Assembly: GCA_023388235.1 (NCBI GenBank)
Contig: JAEWGQ010000092.1
Coordinates: forward strand, 1-7,376
Length of the DNA: 7,376 nt
Direction: 5' to 3'
From: Actinomycetes bacterium
GTDB lineage: Bacteria > Actinomycetota > Actinomycetes > Actinomycetales > Cellulomonadaceae
Below, piece after piece: positions 1 to 6,062 of the stretch; position 1 is the first letter of the stretch; each line of letters opens with the position of its first letter. Under the pieces are notes generated by a model. That model ran no database searches and was not told the DNA's origin. It saw nothing but the letters and a program-made list of their open reading frames with translations. Made by a program: the position numbers and the translations under genes.

Positions 1-266
1 CGCAGGCCGTCAGCACCGTCGACGGGCTCCAGGGCGCGGTGTCCGCCGTCGTCGAGGAGCAGAGCGCGACCACGTCCGAGATCGAGCGCAACCTGCTCGT
101 CGCGGCCGAGTCGACCGCCGACATCGCGGGCTCCGCGGCCGACGTCGCCCAGGCAGCGGGCCAGGCCTTCGACGGCGCCGCCGAGGTCCGCCAGGCCGTC
201 GTCACCCTGGCCGACGTCGCCCAGGAGCTCGCAGCAGGCGCCGACACCTTCACCCTGACCCGCTAA
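1..266 (+). CDS. Methyl-accepting chemotaxis protein, C-terminal fragment
   Basis: The reading frame starting at base 3 is open to a TAA at 264-266, giving the last 87 residues of a protein whose start lies outside the window. Near the fragment's N-terminus it reads AVVEEQSATTSEIERN. This matches the stretch of chemoreceptor signalling domains just after the hairpin tip (typically AVEEQSATTNEI), where the C-terminal helix returns towards the membrane. The rest is an Ala-rich heptad-like helix (repeated A, V and D/E/Q residues) ending FTLTR, as expected for the distal arm of the cytoplasmic four-helix bundle. In the family this domain forms trimers of dimers that control the kinase CheA through CheW. 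No CheR-tethering pentapeptide is seen at the end. The ligand-binding and HAMP parts are not in the window, so the stimulus and membrane topology cannot be stated. The family call is firm. Confidence 0.88.
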   Translation, partial: QAVSTVDGLQGAVSAVVEEQSATTSEIERNLLVAAESTADIAGSAADVAQAAGQAFDGAAEVRQAVVTLADVAQELAAGADTFTLTR

Positions 267-308
267 CCCCCCCCGCGCACCCCGCGCGCGCACCCCGCAC
301 CCGCGCGC

Positions 309-352
309 CCACCACGGGCACGTTCGGAGACTCCGACGGAACCTCGTGGTGG
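309..352. repeat. Outer inverted repeat enclosing palindrome copy 1
   Basis: CCACCACG at 309-316 is the exact reverse complement of CGTGGTGG at 345-352, so an 8-bp stem can close around the 13-bp palindrome at 324-336. The result is a nested, two-tier stem that starts 43 bases after the chemoreceptor stop. It could act as a transcript end or processing structure for that gene. No T-run follows, so a classical intrinsic terminator is not supported. Confidence 0.5.
317..337 (-). repeat. Palindromic repeat copy 1 (inverted orientation)
   Basis: Read on the minus strand, 336 down to 317 is TCGGAGTCTCCGAACGTGCC, identical over 20 bases to copies 2 and 3. The symmetric core is 324-336 (TCGGAG-A-CTCCGA, centre at 330). 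The asymmetric GTGCC tail gives the element a direction, and this copy points the opposite way to the others. Confidence 0.8.
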
Positions 353-392
353 TCCGTGGAGGTCTCCGAGCCCGCGCGGCGCCCTCCCTGGC

Positions 393-415
393 CGTTCGGA
401 GTCTCCGAACGTGCC
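393..415 (+). repeat. Palindromic repeat copy 2 (19-bp perfect palindrome)
   Basis: CGTTCGGAGTCTCCGAACG at 393-411 is perfectly self-complementary around a single central base at 402 (arms of 9). The word at 396-415, which includes the GTGCC tail, is identical to copies 1 and 3. This is the most symmetric copy in the cluster. Confidence 0.85.
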
Positions 416-448
416 TGCCCACGAGCCCACGCGCCCACCTCCCGGTCG

Positions 449-470
449 GTTCGGAGTCTCCGAACGTGCC
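449..470 (+). repeat. Palindromic repeat copy 3 (17-bp perfect palindrome)
   Basis: GTTCGGAGTCTCCGAAC at 449-465 is a perfect palindrome with centre 457 (arms of 8). Positions 451-470 repeat the same 20-base word as copies 1 and 2, including the GTGCC tail. Its centre lies 55 bases from that of copy 2. Confidence 0.85.
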
Positions 471-500
471 CGCTCCGAGCGTGTCCGGGCCTTCGCGAGC

Positions 501-517
501 GTCCGGAGTCTCCGAAC
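501..517 (+). repeat. Palindromic repeat copy 4 (degenerate)
   Basis: GTCCGGAGTCTCCGAAC is the same palindrome with one T-to-C change at 503 that breaks one arm pair; the centre is 509. The GTGCC tail is absent and replaced by CGGGC. The copy sits 61 bases beyond the fumarase stop codon. Confidence 0.75.
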
Positions 518-551
518 CGGGCGTGCGGCGACCGGAGCGGGGCCCGGAGGG

Positions 552-572
552 GCGCCGGGCGTGCGCCGGCGC
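552..572 (-). terminator. Candidate hairpin terminator after fumC
   Basis: GCGCCGG at 552-558 pairs exactly with CCGGCGC at 566-572 across a 7-base loop, and the hairpin begins 5 bases downstream of the fumC stop on the minus strand. Within it, GCGCCGGCGC at 563-572 is also a perfect 10-bp palindrome. No T-run follows on the minus strand, so it would be a U-less, GC-rich terminator of the sort often proposed in Actinobacteria, or only a transcript-stabilising hairpin. Confidence 0.4.
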
Positions 573-577
573 GGGCG

Positions 578-1990
578 TCAGGTCGCCGGGCGCGTCATCC
601 GGAGCAGGTCGAGCGCCTCGTCGAGCTGGGCCTCGGTGAGGTCGCCGCGCTCGACGTGCCCGAGCGCGAGCACCGCCTCGCGGACGGTCACGCCGTGGGC
701 GACGGCGTGCTTCGCGATGCGCGCCGCCGCCTCGTAGCCGATCAGCCGGTTGAGGGGCGTGACGATCGACGGCGAGGACCCGGCGTACGCGGCGCCGCGC
801 GCGACGTCGACCTCGATGCCGTCCACGCACCGGTCGGCGAGCACGCGGCAGGCGGCGGCGAGCAGCCGCTCGGACTCCAGCACGGCCTGGCCCATCACGG
901 GGATCTGCACGTTGAGCTCGAACGACCCTGAGGCCCCCGCCCACGCCACGGTGGCGTCGTTGCCGACGACGCGCGCGGCGACCATGAGCACGGCCTCCGG
1001 GATCACCGGGTTCACCTTGCCGGGCATGATCGAGGAGCCGGGCTGCAGGTCGGGGATGCGGATCTCGCCGAGCCCGGTGTTGGGCCCGGACCCCATCCAG
1101 CGCAGGTCGTTGCAGATCTTGGTCAGGCTGACCGCGATCGTGCGCAGCGCGCCGGACAGCTCGACCAGCCCGTCCCGCGCGCCCTGGGCCTCGAAGTGGT
1201 CGCGCGCCTCGGTGAGCGGCAGCCCGGTGTCCTCGGCGAGCAGGGCGATCACGCGCTGCGGGAAGCCGGCGGGGGTGTTGATGCCGGTGCCGACCGCGGT
1301 GCCGCCGAGCGGGACCTCGGCGACCCGGGGGAGCGCGGCCTGCACCCGCTCGACGCCGCGGCGCACGGCGGCGGCGTACCCGCCGAACTCCTGGCCGAAC
1401 GTCACGGGCGTCGCGTCCATGAGGTGGGTGCGGCCGGACTTCACGTCGTCCGCGTGCCGCGCGGCCAGCCGCTCCAGCGCGCCGGCGAGGTGCTCGAGGG
1501 CGGGCACGAGGTCGTGCACGGCGCCGTCGGTCGCCGCGACGTGCACCGACGTGGGGAACACGTCGTTCGAGGACTGCGAGGCGTTCACGTGGTCGTTCGG
1601 GTGCACGTCGGCACCGAGCGCCCGGGACGCGAGCGTCGCGAGGACCTCGTTCATGTTCATGTTCGAGGACGTCCCGGACCCGGTCTGGTAGACGTCCACC
1701 GGGAAGTGCGCGTCGTGGGTGCCGGCGGCGACCTCGTCGGCGGCGGCGGCGATCGCGTCGGCCACGGCGGGGTCGAGGATGCCGAGCTCGGCGTTGGCGC
1801 GCGCGGCGGCCTTCTTGATCCGGGCGAGCGCGGCGACGTGGCTGCGCTCGAGGGTGGTGCCGCTGATCGGGAAGTTCTCGACCGCGCGCTGGGTCTGGGC
1901 GCGGTACAGCGCGTCCGCGGGCACGCGGACCTCGCCCATCGTGTCGTGCTCGATGCGGTACTGGACGTCGTCGTCGGCGTGCAGGCTCAT
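578..1990 (-). CDS. fumC: Class II fumarate hydratase (fumarase C)
   Basis: This is a 470-residue cytoplasmic enzyme that interconverts fumarate and L-malate in the TCA cycle without an iron-sulphur cluster; the family works as a homotetramer. Landmarks in order are [10 protein letters not shown] (103-112), HPNDHVN (130-136), [11 protein letters not shown] (185-195, with the expected catalytic His189) and the lyase superfamily signature [11 protein letters not shown] (318-328, with Ser319, Lys325 and Asn327 on the mobile active-site loop). The signature rules out an iron-sulphur class I fumarase. Wording such as [24 protein letters not shown] near the start and the length of about 465 are typical of FumC rather than aspartase or argininosuccinate lyase. 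The start chosen is the ATG at 1990. An ATG three codons earlier (1999) follows GGTGG and is a real alternative. A still longer frame from 2068 would translate the inverted repeat upstream and is unlikely. The gene lies downstream of the carbonic anhydrase gene on the same strand. Confidence 0.95.
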   Translation of the reverse strand: MSLHADDDVQYRIEHDTMGEVRVPADALYRAQTQRAVENFPISGTTLERSHVAALARIKKAAARANAELGILDPAVADAIAAAADEVAAGTHDAHFPVDVYQTGSGTSSNMNMNEVLATLASRALGADVHPNDHVNASQSSNDVFPTSVHVAATDGAVHDLVPALEHLAGALERLAARHADDVKSGRTHLMDATPVTFGQEFGGYAAAVRRGVERVQAALPRVAEVPLGGTAVGTGINTPAGFPQRVIALLAEDTGLPLTEARDHFEAQGARDGLVELSGALRTIAVSLTKICNDLRWMGSGPNTGLGEIRIPDLQPGSSIMPGKVNPVIPEAVLMVAARVVGNDATVAWAGASGSFELNVQIPVMGQAVLESERLLAAACRVLADRCVDGIEVDVARGAAYAGSSPSIVTPLNRLIGYEAAARIAKHAVAHGVTVREAVLALGHVERGDLTEAQLDEALDLLRMTRPAT

Positions 1991-2025
1991 GCGCGGCATC
2001 CTGCCACCGCGGGCAACCGCCCGGC

Positions 2026-2058
2026 CCACGGACCGGGACCTAGGTCCCTGGTCCGTGG
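2026..2058 (-). terminator. Long inverted repeat between carbonic anhydrase gene and fumC
   Basis: CCACGGACCGGGACC at 2026-2040 pairs with GGTCCCTGGTCCGTGG at 2043-2058 over 15 base pairs, with one bulged T at 2049 and only TA between the arms. It begins 14 bases past the carbonic anhydrase stop (minus strand) and ends about 35 bases before the fumC start. As RNA it would be a very stable hairpin and could terminate or attenuate transcription from the carbonic anhydrase gene. There is no T-run after it. As DNA it could instead be a dimeric regulator's operator for fumC. The structure is seen directly; the role is inferred. Confidence 0.5.
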
Positions 2059-2071
2059 CGCACGTCACACC

Positions 2072-2746
2072 TCAGACGGCGATGGGGCGCTCGCCGATGT
2101 CGCCGACCGCGCTCGTCAGCCGCGCCTGGCCGTCCGCCAGCGTGTACTCGACGCCGACGACCGCGCACCGGCCCTCGTCGATCGCCTCCGCGAGCGTGAC
2201 CGAGTACGACCGCAGCATGTCCACCGTGTGCCGGACGTGCTCGTGGCCGAGGTCCGCCGGGTCGACGGTCGACAGGTCGCGCGGGCGGCCCTCGGCGTCC
2301 GGTCCGTGCGCGAGGGACACGATGCTCGGGATCACCCGGTCCACGACCGCGCGCACGAAGCCGCGCGGCAGCTCGCCGGTGGTGAGCGCGGCGGTCGCGG
2401 CGGCCACCGCCCCGCACGAGTCGTGGCCGAGCACGACGACGAGCGACGCGCCGAGCACCTCGACCCCGTACTCGATCGAGCCGATGACCGTGGTGTCGAG
2501 CACGTGCCCGGCGGTCCGGACGACGAACACGTCGCCGAGGCCCTGGTCGAAGATGATCTCGGCCGCCACCCGGCTGTCCGAGCAGCCGAAGACGACGGCG
2601 AAGGGCGCCTGGCCGGTGCTCACCTCGGCGCGGCGGTCGATGCCCTGGGACGGGTGCTCCATCGCGCCGCGGACGAACCGGTCGTTCCCCTCGCGGAGCG
2701 CGGACCAGGCCTCGGCGGGAGTCGTGGGGTGTGCCATGCGACCCAT
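2072..2746 (-). CDS. Beta-class carbonic anhydrase
   Basis: This 224-residue protein should catalyse reversible hydration of CO2 to bicarbonate. The beta-class zinc site is complete. CSDSRV at 55-60 supplies the ligand Cys55 and the Asp57-Arg59 pair, and GHDSCGAV at 107-114 supplies His108 and Cys111. VVRTAGH (75-81) and SIEYGVEVLGASLVVVLGH (90-108) are also typical of the family, as is the length (about 200-230). No signal peptide or membrane segment is seen, so it is cytoplasmic. The start chosen is the ATG at 2746, preceded by a GGCGG/GGTG-rich stretch; an ATG three codons later (2737) is possible. It lies upstream of fumC on the same strand and is divergent from the sugar importer operon. 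A likely role is supplying bicarbonate to carboxylases, but nothing here shows a specific partner. Confidence 0.93.
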   Translation of the reverse strand: MGRMAHPTTPAEAWSALREGNDRFVRGAMEHPSQGIDRRAEVSTGQAPFAVVFGCSDSRVAAEIIFDQGLGDVFVVRTAGHVLDTTVIGSIEYGVEVLGASLVVVLGHDSCGAVAAATAALTTGELPRGFVRAVVDRVIPSIVSLAHGPDAEGRPRDLSTVDPADLGHEHVRHTVDMLRSYSVTLAEAIDEGRCAVVGVEYTLADGQARLTSAVGDIGERPIAV

Positions 2747-2905
2747 GATCACACCGCCGCCGGGGTGCTCCGCCGCCGCGACCGGGGCTCGGACCCCGAG
2801 GGCCTTCCGGTGGCAGGGTCGCCGGGAGCGGTGTAGCCCTGGGGGATGACGGGCGGGACGCCGTGGAACCCCAGGTCGGGGCCGCGGCGCCGGGGGAGAG
2901 GAGCC
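2747..2905. promoter_or_regulatory. Divergent intergenic region between carbonic anhydrase and importer operon
   Basis: Both the minus-strand carbonic anhydrase gene and the plus-strand importer operon must be served from this 159-bp gap, so it should hold two outward promoters. No convincing -35/-10 pair can be read by eye in this GC-rich stretch. Symmetric elements are present. CGGGG-CTCGGA-CCCCG at 2783-2798 overlaps CTCGG-ACC-CCGAG at 2788-2800, and CCTGGGG at 2838-2844 pairs with CCCCAGG at 2869-2875 across 24 bases. The overlapping pair is a plausible operator for a local sugar-responsive repressor, but it does not match the TGGGAGCGCTCCCA-type LacI-family boxes known from actinobacterial sugar operons. 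Confidence 0.4.
2892..2903 (+). promoter_or_regulatory. Strong Shine-Dalgarno that sets the binding-protein start
   Basis: GGGGGAGAGGAG ends two bases before the GTG at 2906 and eight before a second in-frame GTG at 2912. Its GGGGGAG part (2892-2898) is 7 bases from the first GTG, and AGGAG (2899-2903) is 8 bases from the second. An upstream in-frame ATG (2846) has a G-run directly against it and no usable spacing. Confidence 0.65.
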
Positions 2906-4204
2906 GTGGCGGTGCACAGACGATCGAGGGGGGTCGCGGCGGTCGCGGTGCTCGCGCTGGGCGCGGGTCTGGCGGCGTGCGCGCCGGCCGACGACACGCC
3001 CGTGCTCACCTGGTACACGAACCCGGACGCCGGCGGGCAGGCGAAGCTCGCCGAGCAGTGCACCGAGGCGGCCGACGGCGCCTACCGCATCGAGGTGTCG
3101 GTGCTGCCGCGCGAGGCCAGCTCCCAGCGCGAGCAGCTCGCGCGGCGGCTCGCCGCGTCGGACTCGTCCATCGACCTGATGAGCCTCGACCCGCCGTTCA
3201 TCCCGGAGCTCGCCAACGCCGGGTTCCTGGCGCCGGTGCCCGACGACATCGCGGAGCAGGTGAGCCAGGACGTCGCCGAGGGCGCGCTCCAGGGCGCGTC
3301 GTGGGGCGACGAGCTGGTGACCGTCCCGTTCTGGGCCAACACGCAGCTGCTCTGGTACAAGAAGTCGGTCGCCGAGGCGGCGGGCCTCGACCCGGCGACG
3401 ACGCCCGTGACCTGGGACCAGATCATGGACGCCGCCCGCGACCAGGACCTCGCCCTCGGCGTGCAGGGCATCAAGGCCGAGGCGTACATGGTGTGGATCA
3501 ACGCCCTGATCGAGTCGGCCGGCGGGCACGTCGTCGAGACCCCGGAGGCCGACGCCGCGGACGTCGAGCTCGGGCTGGACTCCGACGCCGGGCGGGAGGC
3601 CGCGCGGATCGTCAGCGAGATCGGCAAGGACCGGCTCGGGGGCGCCGGCCTGCCGACGCAGGACGAGAACGCCTCGCTGTCGCAGTTCCAGGGGGACAGC
3701 GGGTCGTTCATGGTCAACTGGCCGTTCGTCTGGCCGGCCATGCAGGGCGCGGTCGAGGACGGGACGCTCGACCAGTCGTTCCTCGACGACGTCGGCTGGG
3801 CGATGTACCCCCAGGTGGTCGAGGGCCAGGACGCCGCGCCGCCGTACGGCGGGATCAACATCGGCGTCGGCGCGTTCAGCGAGCACGTCGACGAGGCGTA
3901 CGAGGCGGCGGCCTGCATCGTGCAGCCCGAGAACCAGGCGGCGTACTTCGTGTCCGACGGCAACCCGCCGTCGAACACCACCGCGTACGACGACCCCGAG
4001 GTCCAGGAGACGTTCCCGATGGCCGACGTCATCCGCCAGTCCCTGGAGCAGGCGGCGCCGCGGCCGCAGACGCCGTACTACAACGAGGTGTCCCAGGGGC
4101 TGCAGGAGACCTGGCACCCGGCGTCCTCCGTCGACCCGGACTCCACGCCGCAGGAGTCCACCGACTTCATCATCGCCGTGCTGCGAGGGGAGCGGCTGCT
4201 GTGA
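2906..4204 (+). CDS. lpqY: Sugar ABC transporter substrate-binding lipoprotein, LpqY-like
   Basis: This 432-residue exported lipoprotein should capture the sugar for the permeases encoded just downstream. The N-terminus has a short basic stretch (HRRSR), a hydrophobic helix (10-21) and a lipobox, LAAC, with Cys25 as the predicted lipidated residue. The mature part is a cluster 1 solute-binding protein. Several stretches resemble mycobacterial LpqY as I remember it: LTWYTNPD (34-41), EASSQREQLARRLAASDSSIDLMSLD (70-95), NTQLLWY (145-151), NWPFVW (271-276), GGINIGVG (315-322) and PMADVIRQSLEQAAPRPQTPYY (371-392). LpqY binds trehalose; the substrate here is inferred from resemblance and gene order. 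Cys52 and Cys337 are the only cysteines in the mature chain apart from the lipid Cys, and LpqY has cysteines in similar places, so a disulphide is plausible. The start is the GTG at 2906, chosen for its Shine-Dalgarno; the GTG at 2912 works as well. An upstream ATG (2846) would add 20 residues before the signal peptide. The stop overlaps the next start by four bases. Confidence 0.87.
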   Translation: MAVHRRSRGVAAVAVLALGAGLAACAPADDTPVLTWYTNPDAGGQAKLAEQCTEAADGAYRIEVSVLPREASSQREQLARRLAASDSSIDLMSLDPPFIPELANAGFLAPVPDDIAEQVSQDVAEGALQGASWGDELVTVPFWANTQLLWYKKSVAEAAGLDPATTPVTWDQIMDAARDQDLALGVQGIKAEAYMVWINALIESAGGHVVETPEADAADVELGLDSDAGREAARIVSEIGKDRLGGAGLPTQDENASLSQFQGDSGSFMVNWPFVWPAMQGAVEDGTLDQSFLDDVGWAMYPQVVEGQDAAPPYGGINIGVGAFSEHVDEAYEAAACIVQPENQAAYFVSDGNPPSNTTAYDDPEVQETFPMADVIRQSLEQAAPRPQTPYYNEVSQGLQETWHPASSVDPDSTPQESTDFIIAVLRGERLL

Positions 4205-5187
4205 GTACCGAGATCACCGGCGCCACGGCCGGGACCACGGCGAGCGCGACGCGCGGCGCCGGACCACGCAGCACGTCCCGGCCCCGCCGGAGCGACCGGG
4301 CGCGCGCGGAGGCGCGGCTCGGCTGGCTGCTCGCCGGCCCGGCGTTCGTCGTCATGCTGGCCGTCACGGCCTACCCGATCCTCCAGGCGGTGTACGACTC
4401 GCTGTTCCGGTACCGGCTCACCGCGCCGGACGACCGCGGGTTCGTCGGTCTGGGCAACTACGGCGTGATCCTGGGCGACACCGTGTTCTGGCGGTCCCTC
4501 GGCGTGACGACGCTCATCATGGTCATCACCGTGGCGATCGAGCTGGTGCTCGGCTTCGCGCTCGCGCTCGTCATGCACCGGGCCGTCCTGCGGCTGCGCG
4601 GCCTGCTCCGCACCGCGATCCTCGTGCCGTACGGCATCATCACGGTCGTCTCGGCGTTCGCCTGGTTCTACGCGTTCGACATCAGCTCCGGGTACGTGAA
4701 CCAGTGGTTCGACTGGGTGCCCGGCATCAGCCCGGACCTCAACTGGTTCGCCGGGACGGGCACCAGCCTGTTCGTCATCATCGCGTCCGAGGTCTGGAAG
4801 ACCACGCCGTTCATCTCGCTGCTGCTGCTCGCCGGCCTGGCGCAGGTGCCGGGCGACCTCGAGGAGGCCGCGCAGGTCGACGGCGCCACCTGGTGGCAGC
4901 GGATGAAGCGGGTCGTCCTGCCGAACATGAAGGCCGCGATCATGGTCGCGGTGCTGTTCCGGGCGCTCGACGCGTTCCGCATCTTCGACAACGTGTTCAT
5001 CATGACGAACGGCGCGAACGGCACCACGGTCCTGTCGCTGCTCGCCTACCGGACGTCCATCGGGCGCCTCGAGATCGGGCTCGGGTCCGCGATCTCCGTG
5101 CTGCTGTTCATCTGCGTCCTGATCATCTGCTTCATCGCGATCAAGATCTTCAAGGTCGACCTGGCCGGCGCGCGGGGGGAGAAGTGA
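4201..5187 (+). CDS. sugA: ABC sugar transporter permease, SugA-like
   Basis: This 328-residue inner-membrane permease is one half of the importer channel. After a polar, Thr/Ala/Arg-rich cytoplasmic tail of about 38 residues come six probable membrane helices (about 41-63, 101-127, 138-160, 188-212, 245-266 and 293-316). The EAA loop EEAAQVDGATWWQRMKRVVLP (221-241), which docks onto the ATPase, lies before the fifth. Runs such as ELVLGFALALVMHR (114-127), LVPYGIITVVSAFAWFYA (141-158), EVWKTTPFISLLLLAGLAQVP (197-217) and LFRALDAFRIFDN (252-264) closely resemble mycobacterial SugA as recalled. It starts at the GTG at 4201, overlapping the previous stop as GTGA, with GAGGGGAG 8 bases upstream. 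Translational coupling to the binding-protein gene is likely. The same frame is open far upstream (to 2863) but only as a shadow of the binding-protein gene. Confidence 0.88.
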   Translation: MSTEITGATAGTTASATRGAGPRSTSRPRRSDRARAEARLGWLLAGPAFVVMLAVTAYPILQAVYDSLFRYRLTAPDDRGFVGLGNYGVILGDTVFWRSLGVTTLIMVITVAIELVLGFALALVMHRAVLRLRGLLRTAILVPYGIITVVSAFAWFYAFDISSGYVNQWFDWVPGISPDLNWFAGTGTSLFVIIASEVWKTTPFISLLLLAGLAQVPGDLEEAAQVDGATWWQRMKRVVLPNMKAAIMVAVLFRALDAFRIFDNVFIMTNGANGTTVLSLLAYRTSIGRLEIGLGSAISVLLFICVLIICFIAIKIFKVDLAGARGEK

Positions 5188-6035
5188 TGGGTGCTCTGTC
5201 CCGCAAGCAGAAGATCGCGTGGGCGGCGATCACGCTCGTCGTGCTCGTCTACGCGCTGTTCCCGGTGCTGTCGATCATCGCCACGTCGTTCAAGCTGCCG
5301 AGCGACCTGAACACCGGGAAGTTCCTGCCCACCACGTGGACGTGGAGCAACTACGAGCAGATCCTCGGCCCGGGCGGCTCCGCGCAGGACCTGTTCCTGT
5401 CGTCGCTGCGGAACTCGATCGGCATCTCGCTCATCGCGACGCTGATCTCGTCCGTCCTGGCGACGCTGGCGGCGTACGCCATCGCCCGGCTCGACTTCCC
5501 GGGCCGCAAGCTGATCCTCACCACGGCGCTCGGGGTCTCGATCTTCCCGGTGATCTCGATCGTGACGCCGCTGTTCAACCTGTGGCGCACCATCGGCCTG
5601 TACGACACCTGGCCCGGCCTGATCATCCCGTACCTGTCGCTGACGCTGCCGATCTCCATCTGGACGCTCACGGCGTTCTTCCGGCAGATCCCGTGGGAGC
5701 TCGAGCAGGCGGCGCAGGTCGACGGCGCGACCACGTGGCAGGCGTTCCGGAAGGCGATCGTGCCGCTCGCGGCGCCCGGGGTGTTCACCACCGCGCTGAT
5801 CGCGTTCTTCATCGCCTGGAACGACTTCGTCTACGGGATCTCGCTGACCTCGACCGAGGCGGCCCGGCCCGTGCCCGCTGCGCTGGCGTTCTTCTCCGGC
5901 GCCTCCCAGTTCGAGGACCCGACCGGGGCGATCTCCGCCGCGGCCGTCGTCGTCACCATCCCCGTGGTCGTCCTGGTGCTGCTGTTCCAGCGCCAGATCG
6001 TGTCCGGGCTGACCCAGGGCGCCGTCAAGGGCTGA
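5187..6035 (+). CDS. sugB: ABC sugar transporter permease, SugB-like
   Basis: This 282-residue inner-membrane permease is the second half of the channel. Six hydrophobic segments are visible (about 11-33, 78-101, 109-132, 143-165, 196-218 and 248-267). The EAA loop EQAAQVDGATTWQAFRKAIVPLAAP (173-197) provides the ATPase contact. The short N-terminal tail, the SFKLPSDL stretch after the first helix, WTWSNYEQIL and the C-terminal GLTQGAVKG are standard for MalG/SugB-type CUT1 permeases. The start ATG overlaps the stop of the preceding permease by one base (TGATG), with a GGGGGGAG Shine-Dalgarno ending 5 bases before it, so coupled translation is likely. An in-frame GTG one codon earlier is less well spaced. 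Confidence 0.88.
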   Translation: MGALSRKQKIAWAAITLVVLVYALFPVLSIIATSFKLPSDLNTGKFLPTTWTWSNYEQILGPGGSAQDLFLSSLRNSIGISLIATLISSVLATLAAYAIARLDFPGRKLILTTALGVSIFPVISIVTPLFNLWRTIGLYDTWPGLIIPYLSLTLPISIWTLTAFFRQIPWELEQAAQVDGATTWQAFRKAIVPLAAPGVFTTALIAFFIAWNDFVYGISLTSTEAARPVPAALAFFSGASQFEDPTGAISAAAVVVTIPVVVLVLLFQRQIVSGLTQGAVKG

Positions 6036-6062
6036 CGCCCCGCCGCGCACGAGGAGGAATCC

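Larger units (their letters stand above)
267..577. other. Convergent intergenic region rich in palindromes
   Basis: This 311-bp stretch lies between the stops of the chemoreceptor (+) and fumarase (-), and no convincing gene is seen in it. It opens with eight C residues and a C-rich, T-free segment (267-313). That composition could serve as a Rho-utilisation region for the chemoreceptor transcript, but this is inference only. From 309 to 518 it is dominated by copies of a TCGGAGTCTCCGA palindrome, listed separately. A further small palindrome, CGCTC-C-GAGCG, lies at 471-481, and a poorer relative, GGAG-GT-CTCC, at 358-367. Short open frames in several frames here simply translate the repeats (recurring SESPNVP or RSLRT) and have no ribosome-binding site, so they are not annotated. 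Confidence 0.8.

Noticed and set aside
267..274. Run of eight C residues as a possible slippage or phase-variation tract
   Set aside because: It lies directly after the chemoreceptor stop codon, so length changes would not alter any protein.
309..518. CRISPR array interpretation of the repeats
   Set aside because: The repeats are too short, sit in mixed orientation with unequal spacing, have one degenerate copy, and have no cas genes nearby.
346..639. Short open frames in the convergent gap
   Set aside because: Their recurring peptides come from the palindromic repeats read in different frames, there is no ribosome-binding site, and they run into fumC antisense.
1196..2836. A 546-codon plus-strand open frame opposite fumC and the carbonic anhydrase gene
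   Set aside because: It is antisense to two clear enzymes and shows only Val/Arg/Gly/His-rich low-complexity translation, so it is a composition artefact.
2747..4117. Long minus-strand extension upstream of the carbonic anhydrase start
   Set aside because: The open frame continues for hundreds of codons but is antisense to the binding-protein gene and low in complexity. The carbonic anhydrase family begins at about MAHPTTPAEAW.
2863..5187. A 774-codon open frame on the plus strand covering the binding-protein gene and the first permease
   Set aside because: Only its last 328 codons, from the GTG at 4201, look like a protein (permease). The upstream part is an Arg/Gly-rich out-of-frame shadow of the binding-protein gene, so this is not a fusion.
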